A stretch of DNA of 46,108 bases, from contig CAZBJX010000019.1 of the NCBI GenBank assembly GCA_964492335.1, positions 1 through 46,108 on the forward strand, in the 5' to 3' direction. The position numbers and the translations under genes were made by a program. Of the stretch, positions 8,590-19,157 are shown in pieces; position 1 is the stretch's first letter, and every line of letters begins with the position of its first letter. The notes beneath the pieces are model-generated. The model did no database searches and was not told the DNA's origin. It saw only the letters and a program-made list of their open reading frames with translations. Source of the stretch: JAFGCL01 sp964492335 (GTDB lineage: Bacteria > Chloroflexota > Dehalococcoidia > UBA2247 > RBG-13-53-26).

Positions 8590-8618
8590 TTCGCTATGAG
8601 TGAGTGCGGAGGAGTCAG

Positions 8619-8870
8619 ATGACCAAGAAGGTGATACAGGTCCCGGTCGATCCGGAGTTGCTGGCGGCCCTGGACCAGTTGGCTAAGAAGCGACGCAAGG
8701 CCAGGGCGGAGTTGATCCGCGATGCGTGCCAGCAGTACCTGAGAGAAGTTGAGAACGAGGAGCTGGACAGGCGCTATAAGGACGGCTATGAGGCTGTGCC
8801 CGAGGACCCGGAGGTGGGGGAGGCCCAGGCAGACCTGACCGGCCAGGTCTTGCCCCAGGAGTCATGGTAA
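8619..8870 (+). CDS. Ribbon-helix-helix antitoxin (MazE-type partner of MazF)
   Basis: An 83-residue protein. The first 45 residues form a ribbon-helix-helix DNA-binding domain (strand KKVIQVPVDPELLAAL, helices around LDQLAKKRRKARAELIRDACQQY). The acidic C-terminal tail (DGYEAVPEDPEVGEAQ) is the usual toxin-neutralising segment. The ATG at 8619 is preferred to the GTG at 8604 because GGAGG lies 5 bases before it. The stop is one base before the toxin start, so the pair is translationally coupled. It should bind the tandem repeat in its promoter. Confidence 0.88.
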   Translation: MTKKVIQVPVDPELLAALDQLAKKRRKARAELIRDACQQYLREVENEELDRRYKDGYEAVPEDPEVGEAQADLTGQVLPQESW

Positions 8871-8871
8871 G

Positions 8872-9189
8872 GTGAGGCGCGGCGAGATATGGTGGGTGGA
8901 ACTGCCTCCACCCGTCGGCAGACGCCCGGCACTGCTATTATCGAGAGATTCGGCCTACAAGGTCAGGACATCGGTTACCGTGGCCATGGTCACCCGCACT
9001 GTCCGAAGTATCCCCGTGGAAGTGCTGATAGGGCCGGAAGACGGCATGCCGGTGGAGTGCGCAGTGAATCTCGACAACATCCTCACCATCCCCAAGTCGA
9101 GGCTCAGGGAGCGGATCACGATGCTTCCTTTGTCGAAGATGACTGCCGTGGCTAAGGCCATCATCTTTGCTCTGGATCTGAAGATTTGA
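8872..9189 (+). CDS. mazF: MazF/PemK-type endoribonuclease toxin
   Basis: A 105-residue toxin of the MazF fold that cuts RNA at short sequence motifs. Family features are the N-terminal RRGEIWWVELPPPVGRRP, the strand VTVAMVTRTVRSIPVEV, and VNLDNILTIPKSRLRERI. The loop between the first strands is shorter than in E. coli MazF, as in many PemK-like members. The GTG start lies one base after the antitoxin stop. All expected residues are present, so it looks intact. It is probably chromosomal and not on a mobile element, since no recombination genes flank it. Confidence 0.92.
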   Translation: MRRGEIWWVELPPPVGRRPALLLSRDSAYKVRTSVTVAMVTRTVRSIPVEVLIGPEDGMPVECAVNLDNILTIPKSRLRERITMLPLSKMTAVAKAIIFALDLKI

Positions 9190-9651
9190 CGTTGGCTCGT
9201 CCGCAGGCCGGGGCCTCACTCGCCCATCACCGTTTCGTCATCCGGGCGCACGTTTCCACCCGGCGACGAAGCCCAGGGGGGCGAAGGCCGCCCTGCATGG
9301 GTGGTGGCAGGGGTACGCTACGAGGTCATCACCAGCACGAAGACTCGGTTCTTCGGGGTCACCCGAGTCCGGATTAACGAACGTAATCAGGTGGCGATCT
9401 TCGTCCGTGAGCGGGATGCTGGCGCGTTTCCGCGGGGCCGGCAGCGCCATACTGGCCAGGGACACGCTGGTCAACCTGCGTAATCCGATGCAGTGGCTGC
9501 GAGGCCTGCGTGGCGTGCTCAGTCCTGCTGACGGCATTCGTGGGGGCGAGTGTCTCGGCTCTGCTCCGCACTATGCAAACTCCTCCCGTTTCGCTATGAT
9601 ATTACGCATTACCCTAAACGTCGGACGCTGTCCACTGAGAGGTGAGGTCAG
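9190..9651. other. Gene-free region upstream of ilvD with stacked hairpins
   Basis: About 460 bases without a convincing gene. Two adjacent perfect stems are visible: GACTCGG/CCGAGTC (9342-9348 with 9363-9369) and GATTA/TAATC (9372-9376 with 9384-9388). An imperfect GC-rich hairpin lies at about 9269-9296. No T-box signature (AGGGTGG) and no leader peptide rich in Leu, Ile or Val codons was found. A possible -10 (TATGAT, 9593-9598) precedes ilvD. Short open frames here have no recognisable family. Confidence 0.4.
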
Positions 9652-11307
9652 ATGAAGAGCGAAGTGGTCAAGAAGGGCATAGAGCGGGCGCCGCACCGTT
9701 CGCTGCTGCGGGCACTGGGCTGCACGGACGCCGACCTGGAGCAGCCGTTCGTCGGGGTGGTCAACAGCTTCAGCGAGGTGGTCCCCGGGCACATCAACCT
9801 GCGCGGCATTGCCGAGACGGTGAAGAGCGGGGTGCGCCAGGCGGGAGGCACCCCCTTCGAAGTGAACACTATCGCCGTCTGCGATGGGATCGCCATGAAT
9901 CATCCGGGGATGCGGTTCAGCCTGCCCAGCCGCGAGCTGATCGCCGACTCGGTGGAGACCGTGGCCCAGGCCCACGCCTTCGATGCCCTGGTCTTCATCC
10001 CCAACTGCGACAAGGTGGTCCCGGGCATGCTCATGGCCGCCGTGAGGCTCAACATCCCGTCCATCTTCATCAGCGGCGGGCCCATGCTGGCCGGCCGGCT
10101 GGACGGCCAGCTGGTGGACCTCAACAGCGTCTTCATGGCCGTGGGCAAGGCAGCCCAGAAGAAGATGACCCCGGCGGAGCTGGCCCGGCTGGAGAGGGCG
10201 GCCTGCCCCGGCTGCGGGAGCTGCGCCGGCATGTTCACCGCCAACACCATGAACTGCCTGACGGAGGCCCTGGGCATGGCCCTGCCCGGCAACGGCACCA
10301 TCCCGGCGGTTGACTCCCGCCGGACCCACCTGGCCCGGGAAGCCGGCCGGGCAGTGGTGCGCCTCCTGCAGGAGGGCCTCTGCCCCAGGGACATCATCAC
10401 CCGGGAGTCCATCCACAATGCCTTCGTGGTGGACACCGCCCTGGGAGGAAGCACCAACTCCATCCTGCACCTGATGGCCATCGCCCATGAGGCGGGCGTG
10501 GAGTTCTCCCTGAAGACCGTTGAGGAGATCAGCCGCCGCACCCCGCACCTGTGCAAAATCAGCCCGTCGGGGGAGTATCGCATCGAGGACCTCGACCGGG
10601 CCGGCGGCATACCGGCCGTCACCAAGGAGGTCAGAAAGCACCTCGACATGACAGTGAAGAGGGCCTCCGGCCTGTCCCTGGCGAAGGAACTGGCGGCGGC
10701 CGTGAACCGCGATCCGGACGTCATCCGCCATTCGTCCGCACCGTACTCGCCGCGCGGCGGGCTGTCGGTCCTCTTCGGGAACCTGGCCCCCGATGGCGGA
10801 GTGGTCAAGAGCGCTGCCGTGGCGCCGGAGATGATGGTGCATCGCGGGCCGGCCCGGGTCTTCGACTCGGAGAGCGCAGCCACCAGGGCCATCATGAAGG
10901 GGACCATCAAGGCCGGCGAGGTGGTGGTGGTGCGCTACGAGGGGCCTCGGGGCGGGCCCGGCATGCCGGAGATGCTGACCCCGACTTCGATGCTCTCCGG
11001 CATGGGCATGGACAGCAAGGTGGCGCTGATCACCGACGGGCGCTTCTCCGGGGCCACGCGCGGCGCGGCCATCGGCCACGTTTCACCGGAGGCCGCTGCC
11101 CGCGGGCCTATCGCGGCCGTTCGGGATGGGGATATAATATCTATAGACATACCGAAGTGTAAGCTGGACCTGCAGCTTTCCAAAGCAGAGATCAAGGCTC
11201 GCCTGGCGGACCTCCCCACCTTCAAACCCAGGGTAACCACCGGTTACCTGAGGCGATACTCCGAAAAGGTCAGCTCGGCAAGCACAGGGGCAGTCTTTGT
11301 ATCTTGA
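9652..11307 (+). CDS. ilvD: Dihydroxy-acid dehydratase
   Basis: A 551-residue enzyme that dehydrates dihydroxy acids to 2-keto acids, the common third step of valine and isoleucine synthesis. Fe-S ligands are in IPNCDKVVPGML (about residue 118) and PGCGSCAGMFTANTMNC (about 184-200). Other hallmarks are VCDGIAMNH near the N-terminus and LTDGRFSG-like ITDGRFSGATRGA near the C-terminus. The length is normal and the ATG follows a GAGG ribosome binding site. It is the first gene of ilvD-ilvB-ilvN, with the ilvB start 11 bases after the stop. ilvC is not in the window. Confidence 0.97.
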   Translation: MKSEVVKKGIERAPHRSLLRALGCTDADLEQPFVGVVNSFSEVVPGHINLRGIAETVKSGVRQAGGTPFEVNTIAVCDGIAMNHPGMRFSLPSRELIADSVETVAQAHAFDALVFIPNCDKVVPGMLMAAVRLNIPSIFISGGPMLAGRLDGQLVDLNSVFMAVGKAAQKKMTPAELARLERAACPGCGSCAGMFTANTMNCLTEALGMALPGNGTIPAVDSRRTHLAREAGRAVVRLLQEGLCPRDIITRESIHNAFVVDTALGGSTNSILHLMAIAHEAGVEFSLKTVEEISRRTPHLCKISPSGEYRIEDLDRAGGIPAVTKEVRKHLDMTVKRASGLSLAKELAAAVNRDPDVIRHSSAPYSPRGGLSVLFGNLAPDGGVVKSAAVAPEMMVHRGPARVFDSESAATRAIMKGTIKAGEVVVVRYEGPRGGPGMPEMLTPTSMLSGMGMDSKVALITDGRFSGATRGAAIGHVSPEAAARGPIAAVRDGDIISIDIPKCKLDLQLSKAEIKARLADLPTFKPRVTTGYLRRYSEKVSSASTGAVFVS

Positions 11308-11318
11308 TCGGAGGTAGC

Positions 11319-13031
11319 ATGGCCCTGACTGGTGCTCAGATCGTCTTCGAGAGCCTCTTGAGGGAGGGGGTCGAGGTCATCTTCGGCTTCCCCGGGGGGA
11401 CCGTGCTGCCCTTCTACGACACCCTGCCCCAGTACCCGCAGATCCGCCACGTGCTGGTCCGCCACGAGCAGGGGGCTGCCCACGCCGCTGATGCCTACGC
11501 CCGGGCGACGGGCAAGGCCGGCGTCTGCGTGGCCACCTCCGGTCCCGGGGCCACCAACCTGGTCACCGGCATCGCCACCGCGCACCTGGACTCCTCGCCG
11601 ATGGTGGCCATCACCGGACAGGTGGCCCGGCCCTTCATCGGCAAGGACGCCTTCCAGGAGATAGACATCACGGGCATCACCCTGCCCATCACCAAGCACA
11701 ACTACGTCGTGATGAGGGCGGACGAGATCGCCCATACCTTCAAGGAAGCCTTCTACCTGGCCTCCAGTGGCCGCCCCGGGCCGGTCCTCGTCGACATACC
11801 ACGCGACGTCTTCGTGGAGCTGGCCGACTTCCAGTACCCGGCCAAGGTGGACCTGCCGGGCTACAAGCCGGTGCTGAAAGGGCACCCGGCCCAGATTAAG
11901 AAGGCGGCCCGGCTGGTCAATCAGGCGCAGCGCCCGCTGATCATCGCGGGCCGGGGAATCATCGTCTCCCGGGCCTTCGACGAGATCAGGCAGCTGGCAG
12001 AGAAGGCGCAGATACCGGTGATTACCACCCTCCTGGGGATAAGCGCCTTCCCGGGGAACCACATGCTCAGCCTGGGCATGCTCGGCATGCACGGCATGGC
12101 CTTCGCCAACATGGCGGTAGACGAGGCGGACCTGGTGCTGGCCATAGGCATGAGGTTCGACGACAGGGCGACCATGAAGGCCACCTCCTTCGCCGCCAAA
12201 GCACGGATCGTGCATATCGATATCGACCCCGCCGAGATCGGCAAGAACATCAAGGTGGACGTCCCCATCGTGGGAGACGCCAGGGCCATCCTGAAGGAAC
12301 TGAATGAGGAGGTGGCCAGCCGGTCCCGCGTGGACTGGGTGAACCAGATAGACCAGTGGCGGTGCGAGCACCCGTCGCTGGCCATCCGGGGCGGGGAGGA
12401 GCTGCTGCCGCAGTTTGTCATCCACAGCATCTGCGAGGCGACCGACGGCAACGCCATGGTGGTCACCGGCGTGGGCCAGCACCAGATGTGGTCCGCGCAG
12501 CATTACTGCTTCAAGAAGCCCAACAGCCTCATCTCGTCAGGGGGGCTGGGGACCATGGGCTTCGAGCTGCCGGCGGCCATCGGGACCAAGATCGGCCGCC
12601 CGGACGAGGCGGTCTGGTGCATCGCCGGCGACGGCAGCCTGCAGATGACAATACAGGAGCTGGGGACGCTGGCCCAGGAAGGGACCGACATCAAGATCGC
12701 CATACTCAACAACGGCTACCTGGGCATGGTCCGGCAGTGGCAGGAGCTGTTCTTCGAGAAGCGGTATGTCGCCACCCCCCTGTCAGGCCCGGATTTCGTC
12801 ATGATCGCCGGGGCCTATGGCATCCCCGGCGTGCGGGTCAGCAGGAAGACGGAGGTGGCCCCGGCCATCCAGGCCGCCATCGAGCACCAGGGCCCGTTCC
12901 TGATCGACTTCCTGGTTGAGCCGGAGGAGAACGTGTATCCCATAGTGCCTCCGGGGGCGGCCTTCTGCGAACAGATGGAGTGCCCCCGGCGGAAGACGGT
13001 GGTCCCCGGGACCAGCCGGGTATCGGAGTAG
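11319..13031 (+). CDS. ilvB: Acetolactate synthase, large catalytic subunit
   Basis: A 570-residue thiamine-diphosphate enzyme that makes acetolactate or acetohydroxybutyrate. The catalytic Glu is in RHEQGAAHAADAYAR (about residue 50), the FAD-binding middle domain follows, and the thiamine motif runs from GDGSLQMTIQEL to ILNN (about 437-465). The ATG at 11319 has GGAGG at 5 bases. A longer in-frame start overlapping ilvD lacks a ribosome binding site. Its regulatory subunit ilvN follows after 45 bases. Confidence 0.97.
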   Translation: MALTGAQIVFESLLREGVEVIFGFPGGTVLPFYDTLPQYPQIRHVLVRHEQGAAHAADAYARATGKAGVCVATSGPGATNLVTGIATAHLDSSPMVAITGQVARPFIGKDAFQEIDITGITLPITKHNYVVMRADEIAHTFKEAFYLASSGRPGPVLVDIPRDVFVELADFQYPAKVDLPGYKPVLKGHPAQIKKAARLVNQAQRPLIIAGRGIIVSRAFDEIRQLAEKAQIPVITTLLGISAFPGNHMLSLGMLGMHGMAFANMAVDEADLVLAIGMRFDDRATMKATSFAAKARIVHIDIDPAEIGKNIKVDVPIVGDARAILKELNEEVASRSRVDWVNQIDQWRCEHPSLAIRGGEELLPQFVIHSICEATDGNAMVVTGVGQHQMWSAQHYCFKKPNSLISSGGLGTMGFELPAAIGTKIGRPDEAVWCIAGDGSLQMTIQELGTLAQEGTDIKIAILNNGYLGMVRQWQELFFEKRYVATPLSGPDFVMIAGAYGIPGVRVSRKTEVAPAIQAAIEHQGPFLIDFLVEPEENVYPIVPPGAAFCEQMECPRRKTVVPGTSRVSE

Positions 13032-13076
13032 GCGCGTGCGCGCGGCAGAGAATCTTAGAACACGAGGGTGGTGCCC

Positions 13077-13571
13077 ATGACCTCAGACAAACACATACTG
13101 GTGGCCCTGGTCAATGACCGGCCCGGCGTGCTCAACCGGGTGGCCAGCATGCTGCGCCGGCGGGGCTTCAACATCGACAGCATCGCCGTCGGTCACACAG
13201 AGAAGGAAGGCATCTCCCGGATGACCATCGTGGTCGGAGGCGACCCCGCCACGGTGGAGCAGGCCCGCAAGCAGCTCGACAAGGTCATCGACGTCATCAA
13301 GCTCTACGACATCACCGAAGACAGCGTGGTGGACCGCGAGCTGGCGCTGGTCAAGGTGAAGACCACCCCGGCCACCCGCAACGAGATCATCCAGATCGTG
13401 GACATCTTCCGGGCCAACATAGTCGATGTGGCCACCGACTCCCTTATCGTGGAGGTGACCGGCGACGAGGATAAGCTCTCCTCTCTCCTGCGGCTGCTGG
13501 CCAACTTCGGCATCAAGGAGATCGCCCGCACCGGCCGCCTGGCTATGACGCGGGGCATGCCGGCAGCATAG
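13077..13571 (+). CDS. ilvN: Acetolactate synthase, small regulatory subunit
   Basis: A 164-residue protein with an N-terminal ACT domain (ILVALVNDRPGVLNRVASMLRRRG) and a C-terminal domain (residues about 85-160), as in IlvN/IlvH. It binds the large subunit and gives feedback inhibition by valine. Two GTG codons at 13068 and 13071 are in frame, but the ATG at 13077 has the better-spaced GAGGG site. It ends the ilv operon. Immediately downstream the sequence switches to a truncated gene on the other strand. Confidence 0.96.
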   Translation: MTSDKHILVALVNDRPGVLNRVASMLRRRGFNIDSIAVGHTEKEGISRMTIVVGGDPATVEQARKQLDKVIDVIKLYDITEDSVVDRELALVKVKTTPATRNEIIQIVDIFRANIVDVATDSLIVEVTGDEDKLSSLLRLLANFGIKEIARTGRLAMTRGMPAA

Positions 13572-13604
13572 GCTGGCATGGCGCGGGCGGCATGCTGACG
13601 GGTC

Positions 13605-13736
13605 CCGCCGCCGGAAGGCCACCTGGCTCCGGGTGACCCGCAGCAGCGCGGGGCCAATGGAATCGAGCGCGCTGCGCAGCGCGTCGAAGATGATCCTGGA
13701 GTCCTCCCGTCCGGCGAAGAAGTCATCGAGTTTCAT
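13605..13736 (-). pseudogene. Truncated DUF5655-like gene (N-terminal 44 codons)
   Basis: The minus-strand frame from the ATG at 13736 reads MKLDDFFAGREDSR, then DALRSALDSIGPALLRVTRS and QVAFRRR. I recognise this as the N-terminus of the DUF5655 family, in which the protein normally continues for about another 100 residues. Here the match ends near 13605 and the frame continues as antisense of ilvN. The fragment starts 8 bases after the polX stop on the same strand, so it was probably once the next gene of that operon. The family assignment is from memory and needs a profile search. Confidence 0.55.
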
Positions 13737-13744
13737 GGGACGGC

Positions 13745-15456
13745 TCAGTGCTTCAGGGCAGCCAGGACGCCCTCTGCCGGCAGCGTGTTAAGGATGTGGG
13801 CGGCGCCGGCCCAGCCCCGCCGCGCAGTGCCCACGCCGAACTGCATCAGTCCCAGGTGCTCCCTGGCGTGGGCGTCGGTCCCCAGAGACAGCCTTACCCC
13901 CAGCTCCCGGGCCCGGAAGATGTGGACGTCCCGCAGGTCGAGGCGCTCCGGCATGGCGTTGATCTCCAGCGCGGTCCCGGTCCGGGCCGCCGCCTGGAAG
14001 ACCGCCTCCATGTCCAGCGCCATGGCCTCCCTCACCCCCAGCAGGCGGCCGGTGGGGTGGCCGATGATATCCACGTGGGGGCTCTCCATGGCCAGGATGA
14101 CCCTCCGGGTCATCTTCTCCTGCTCCTGCCCCATGGCGGAGTGCACCGACGCCACCACCACATCCAACCGGGCCAGTACCTCGTCCGGGAGGTCCAGGGA
14201 CCCGTCCGCCCGGATGTCCACCTCGATGCCGGCCAGCACCCGGAACCCCTGGAGGCTGTCGTTGAGCCTGGCGATATGGGCCAGCTGCTGCGTGACCCGC
14301 TCCTGGTTGAGGCCGCGGGCTATCCCCAGCCCCCGGGAGTGGTCGGTGATGGCGATGTAGCTGTAGCCCGTGGCCCGGGCCGCCAGGGCCATCTGCTCAA
14401 TGGAGTCCCGCCCGTCGCTCCAGTTGCTGTGGACATGCAGGTCGCCTTTGACGTCCCCGGGCCCGATGGGCTGGGGCAGCCTGTGCTCCGCGGCCAGCGC
14501 TATCTCGTTGGTCCCCTCGCGGAACTCCGGCGGCACGTACTGCAGCCCCAGTCGGGCATAGAAGGCCTCCTCCGTGGCGAACTTCTCCAGACGGCCGGTC
14601 TCCAGCACGGTGATGCCGTACTCGCTGAGGCTCAGGCCCTGCCGCAACGCCCGCTCCCGCAGAGCGATGTTGTGCTGCTTGCTGCCGGTGAAGTACTGCA
14701 GCAGCGACCCGTACTCGTCGTCCGGCACGACGCGGAAGTCCACCTGCAGGTCGCCCCTGGTGACGATGCTGGCCCTGGTGCCGCCCCTGGCCAGGGCCTC
14801 CCTCACCTGCGGGAGCGCGGTGAAGGCCGCCAGCACCCCCTCCGGGTCCGCGGCCGTGCCCATGAGGTCTATGTCCCCTACCGTCTCTCTGAACCGGCGC
14901 AGGCTCCCCGCCGGCGTCAGGTTACGCACCGCCGCCCGCTCCTGGAGGGCGGCCATGATCTCCTGCGCCAGGGGCAGGGCTTGGCCGATGGGGAGGCGCT
15001 GGTCCCTGGCGCGCATGGACTGCAGCCCCCGCAGGATGTTCTCCGCAGTCTTGTCGCCCATGCGGAACAGCCCCGCCACCCGGCCGTCGAGGATGGCCGT
15101 CTCCAGGTCCTCCACCGATCTGACCCCCAGCTCGGCCGACAGCCGCATGGCGGTCTTCGGGCCCACGCCCGGGACCTGAAGCAGCGAGGTGACCCCTTCC
15201 GGAAGCGCGGCCCGGAGCTCCTCGTAGTACTGGAGCCGGCCCGTGGCAAGCAGCTCCGTGATCTTCTTCTCGATGGCCTCGCCGATGCCGGGGACCTCCC
15301 GCAGCCTGCCCTCGGCCGCCAGCTGCGAAAGCTCTGCCGGCAGGCCCTCGATGGAGCGGGCAGCCTTCTGGTAGGCCCTGATCTTGAAGACGCTCTCGCC
15401 CCGAAGCTCCAGGAGGTCGGCGATGTCCTGGAAGACCAGGGCGACCTCGCCGTTGT

Positions 15457-15460
<4 letters not shown>
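13745..15460 (-). CDS. polX: Family X DNA polymerase with PHP domain
   Basis: A 571-residue protein. The N-terminus carries the polX helical and helix-hairpin-helix repeats (VPGIGEAIEKK, VPGVGPKTAMRL). The nucleotidyltransferase palm has the metal-binding GDIDLMGTA (about residue 196). A C-terminal PHP phosphoesterase domain begins at GDLHVHSNWSDG (about 338) and keeps HSRGLGIARG and later His/Asp ligands. Such enzymes fill short gaps and process ends in base-excision repair. Its ATG overlaps the secA stop as ATGA, so translation is coupled to secA. Confidence 0.95.
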
Positions 15461-18039
<2,579 letters not shown>

Positions 18040-18047
18040 GTCTGGCC

Positions 18048-18989
18048 CTACTCGAACATGGCCCCCATGGACAGGCCGGTGTGGATGCGGTGTATGGCCT
18101 CGCCCAGCAGCGGGGCCATGGACAGGACCGTGACCTTCTTGATCTTCTTGCTGACAGCCAGGGGCACGGTGTCGGTTACCACCACCTCCTTGACCGGGCA
18201 GGCCTGGAGCTTCTCGATCGCCTGGCCGGAGAATATAGGGTGGGTGCAGCAGGAGTAGACCTCCCTGGCCCCCTCCCCCAGAACGGCATTCACCGCCCCA
18301 ACCAGGGACCCGCCGGTGTCGATCTCGTCGTCCACGGTCAGGGCCCGCATCCCCTTGACTTCGCCGATGACGTTGAGGGTGACGGCCTTGCCGCTGTTGC
18401 CGATCCGCCGCTTCTCGATGATGGCCAGCGGCGTGTTCAGCCGCTCGGCCAGGTCCCGGGCCCTCTTGGAGACGCCGATGTCGGTGGCCACCACCACCAG
18501 GTTCTCCAGCTTCTTCTCCTTGAAGTAGCGGACGAAGAGGTGAAGCGCCGTCAGCTCATCGACCGGTATCTGAAAGAAGCCCTGTATCTGCCCGGCATGC
18601 AGGTCCACGGTCAGCAGCCGGTTGGCGCCGGCCACGGTGAGCAGGTCGGCCACCAGCCGGGCGGTTATGGGCACCCGGGGCTGGTCCTTCTTGTCAGTGC
18701 GCCCGTAGCCGTAGTAGGGCACCACGGCGGTGACCCTGGCCGCCGAGGCGCGCTTGATGGCATCCAGCATGATCAGCAGCTCCATCATGCTCTTGTTGAC
18801 CGGCGAGCACACTGGCTGCACCACGAAGACGTCCCTCTCCCTGACACTTTCGAGGAGCTTGACGAAGATGTTCTCGTTGGAGAACTCGGTGACCTCGGCC
18901 TTCCCCAACGGTATGCCCAGGTACTCGCAGATGCCATGCGCCAGGGCCGGGTGCGCATTGCCGGTGAACACCTTCAACTCGTCAACCAT
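18048..18989 (-). CDS. prs: Ribose-phosphate pyrophosphokinase
   Basis: A 313-residue enzyme making PRPP from ribose 5-phosphate and ATP. Signatures are FSNENIFVKLLESVRERDVF, PYYGYGRTDKK, the catalytic flexible-loop region EKRRIGNSGK, and the PRPP loop VDDEIDTGGSL (about residue 221), a variant of the usual VDDxIDTAGT. The ATG at 18989 has GGAGG 5 bases upstream. It heads the prs-secA-polX operon behind its own promoter, after the terminator of the upstream MMPL gene. Confidence 0.96.
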   Translation of the reverse strand: MVDELKVFTGNAHPALAHGICEYLGIPLGKAEVTEFSNENIFVKLLESVRERDVFVVQPVCSPVNKSMMELLIMLDAIKRASAARVTAVVPYYGYGRTDKKDQPRVPITARLVADLLTVAGANRLLTVDLHAGQIQGFFQIPVDELTALHLFVRYFKEKKLENLVVVATDIGVSKRARDLAERLNTPLAIIEKRRIGNSGKAVTLNVIGEVKGMRALTVDDEIDTGGSLVGAVNAVLGEGAREVYSCCTHPIFSGQAIEKLQACPVKEVVVTDTVPLAVSKKIKKVTVLSMAPLLGEAIHRIHTGLSMGAMFE

Positions 18990-19030
18990 CAACTCCTCCA
19001 GCTCCTCCTGTCATAAGAACCGCGCTACTC

Positions 19031-19039
19031 AGTATAGCA
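19031..19039 (-). promoter_or_regulatory. Extended -10 promoter of prs-secA-polX
   Basis: On the minus strand TGC directly precedes TATACT (19036-19031), an extended -10, about 42 bases before the prs ATG. No good -35 is visible, as is usual for extended -10 promoters. Confidence 0.5.
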
Positions 19040-19089
19040 CTTGCCCCTGACCGGCGACAGGGAGGGCGCGCCCTGCCGGGCGCACCACC

Positions 19090-19123
19090 AAAGAAGCGGG
19101 CCGGGGACCCATCCCCGGCCCGC
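19090..19123 (-). terminator. Intrinsic terminator of the first MMPL gene
   Basis: A perfect 12-base stem, GCGGGCCGGGGA with TCCCCGGCCCGC (19096-19107 and 19112-19123), with a 4-base loop, is followed on the minus strand by TTCTTT. It lies 34 bases beyond the stop at 19158 and before the prs promoter. Confidence 0.65.
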
Positions 19124-19157
19124 AGAAGCCGTACCTCTTGCGGCAGCGGAAAGCGAA

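Noticed and set aside
9190..9651. T-box or attenuator before ilvD
   Set aside because: No AGGGTGG T-box sequence, no Leu/Ile/Val-rich leader peptide and no terminator with a T-run.
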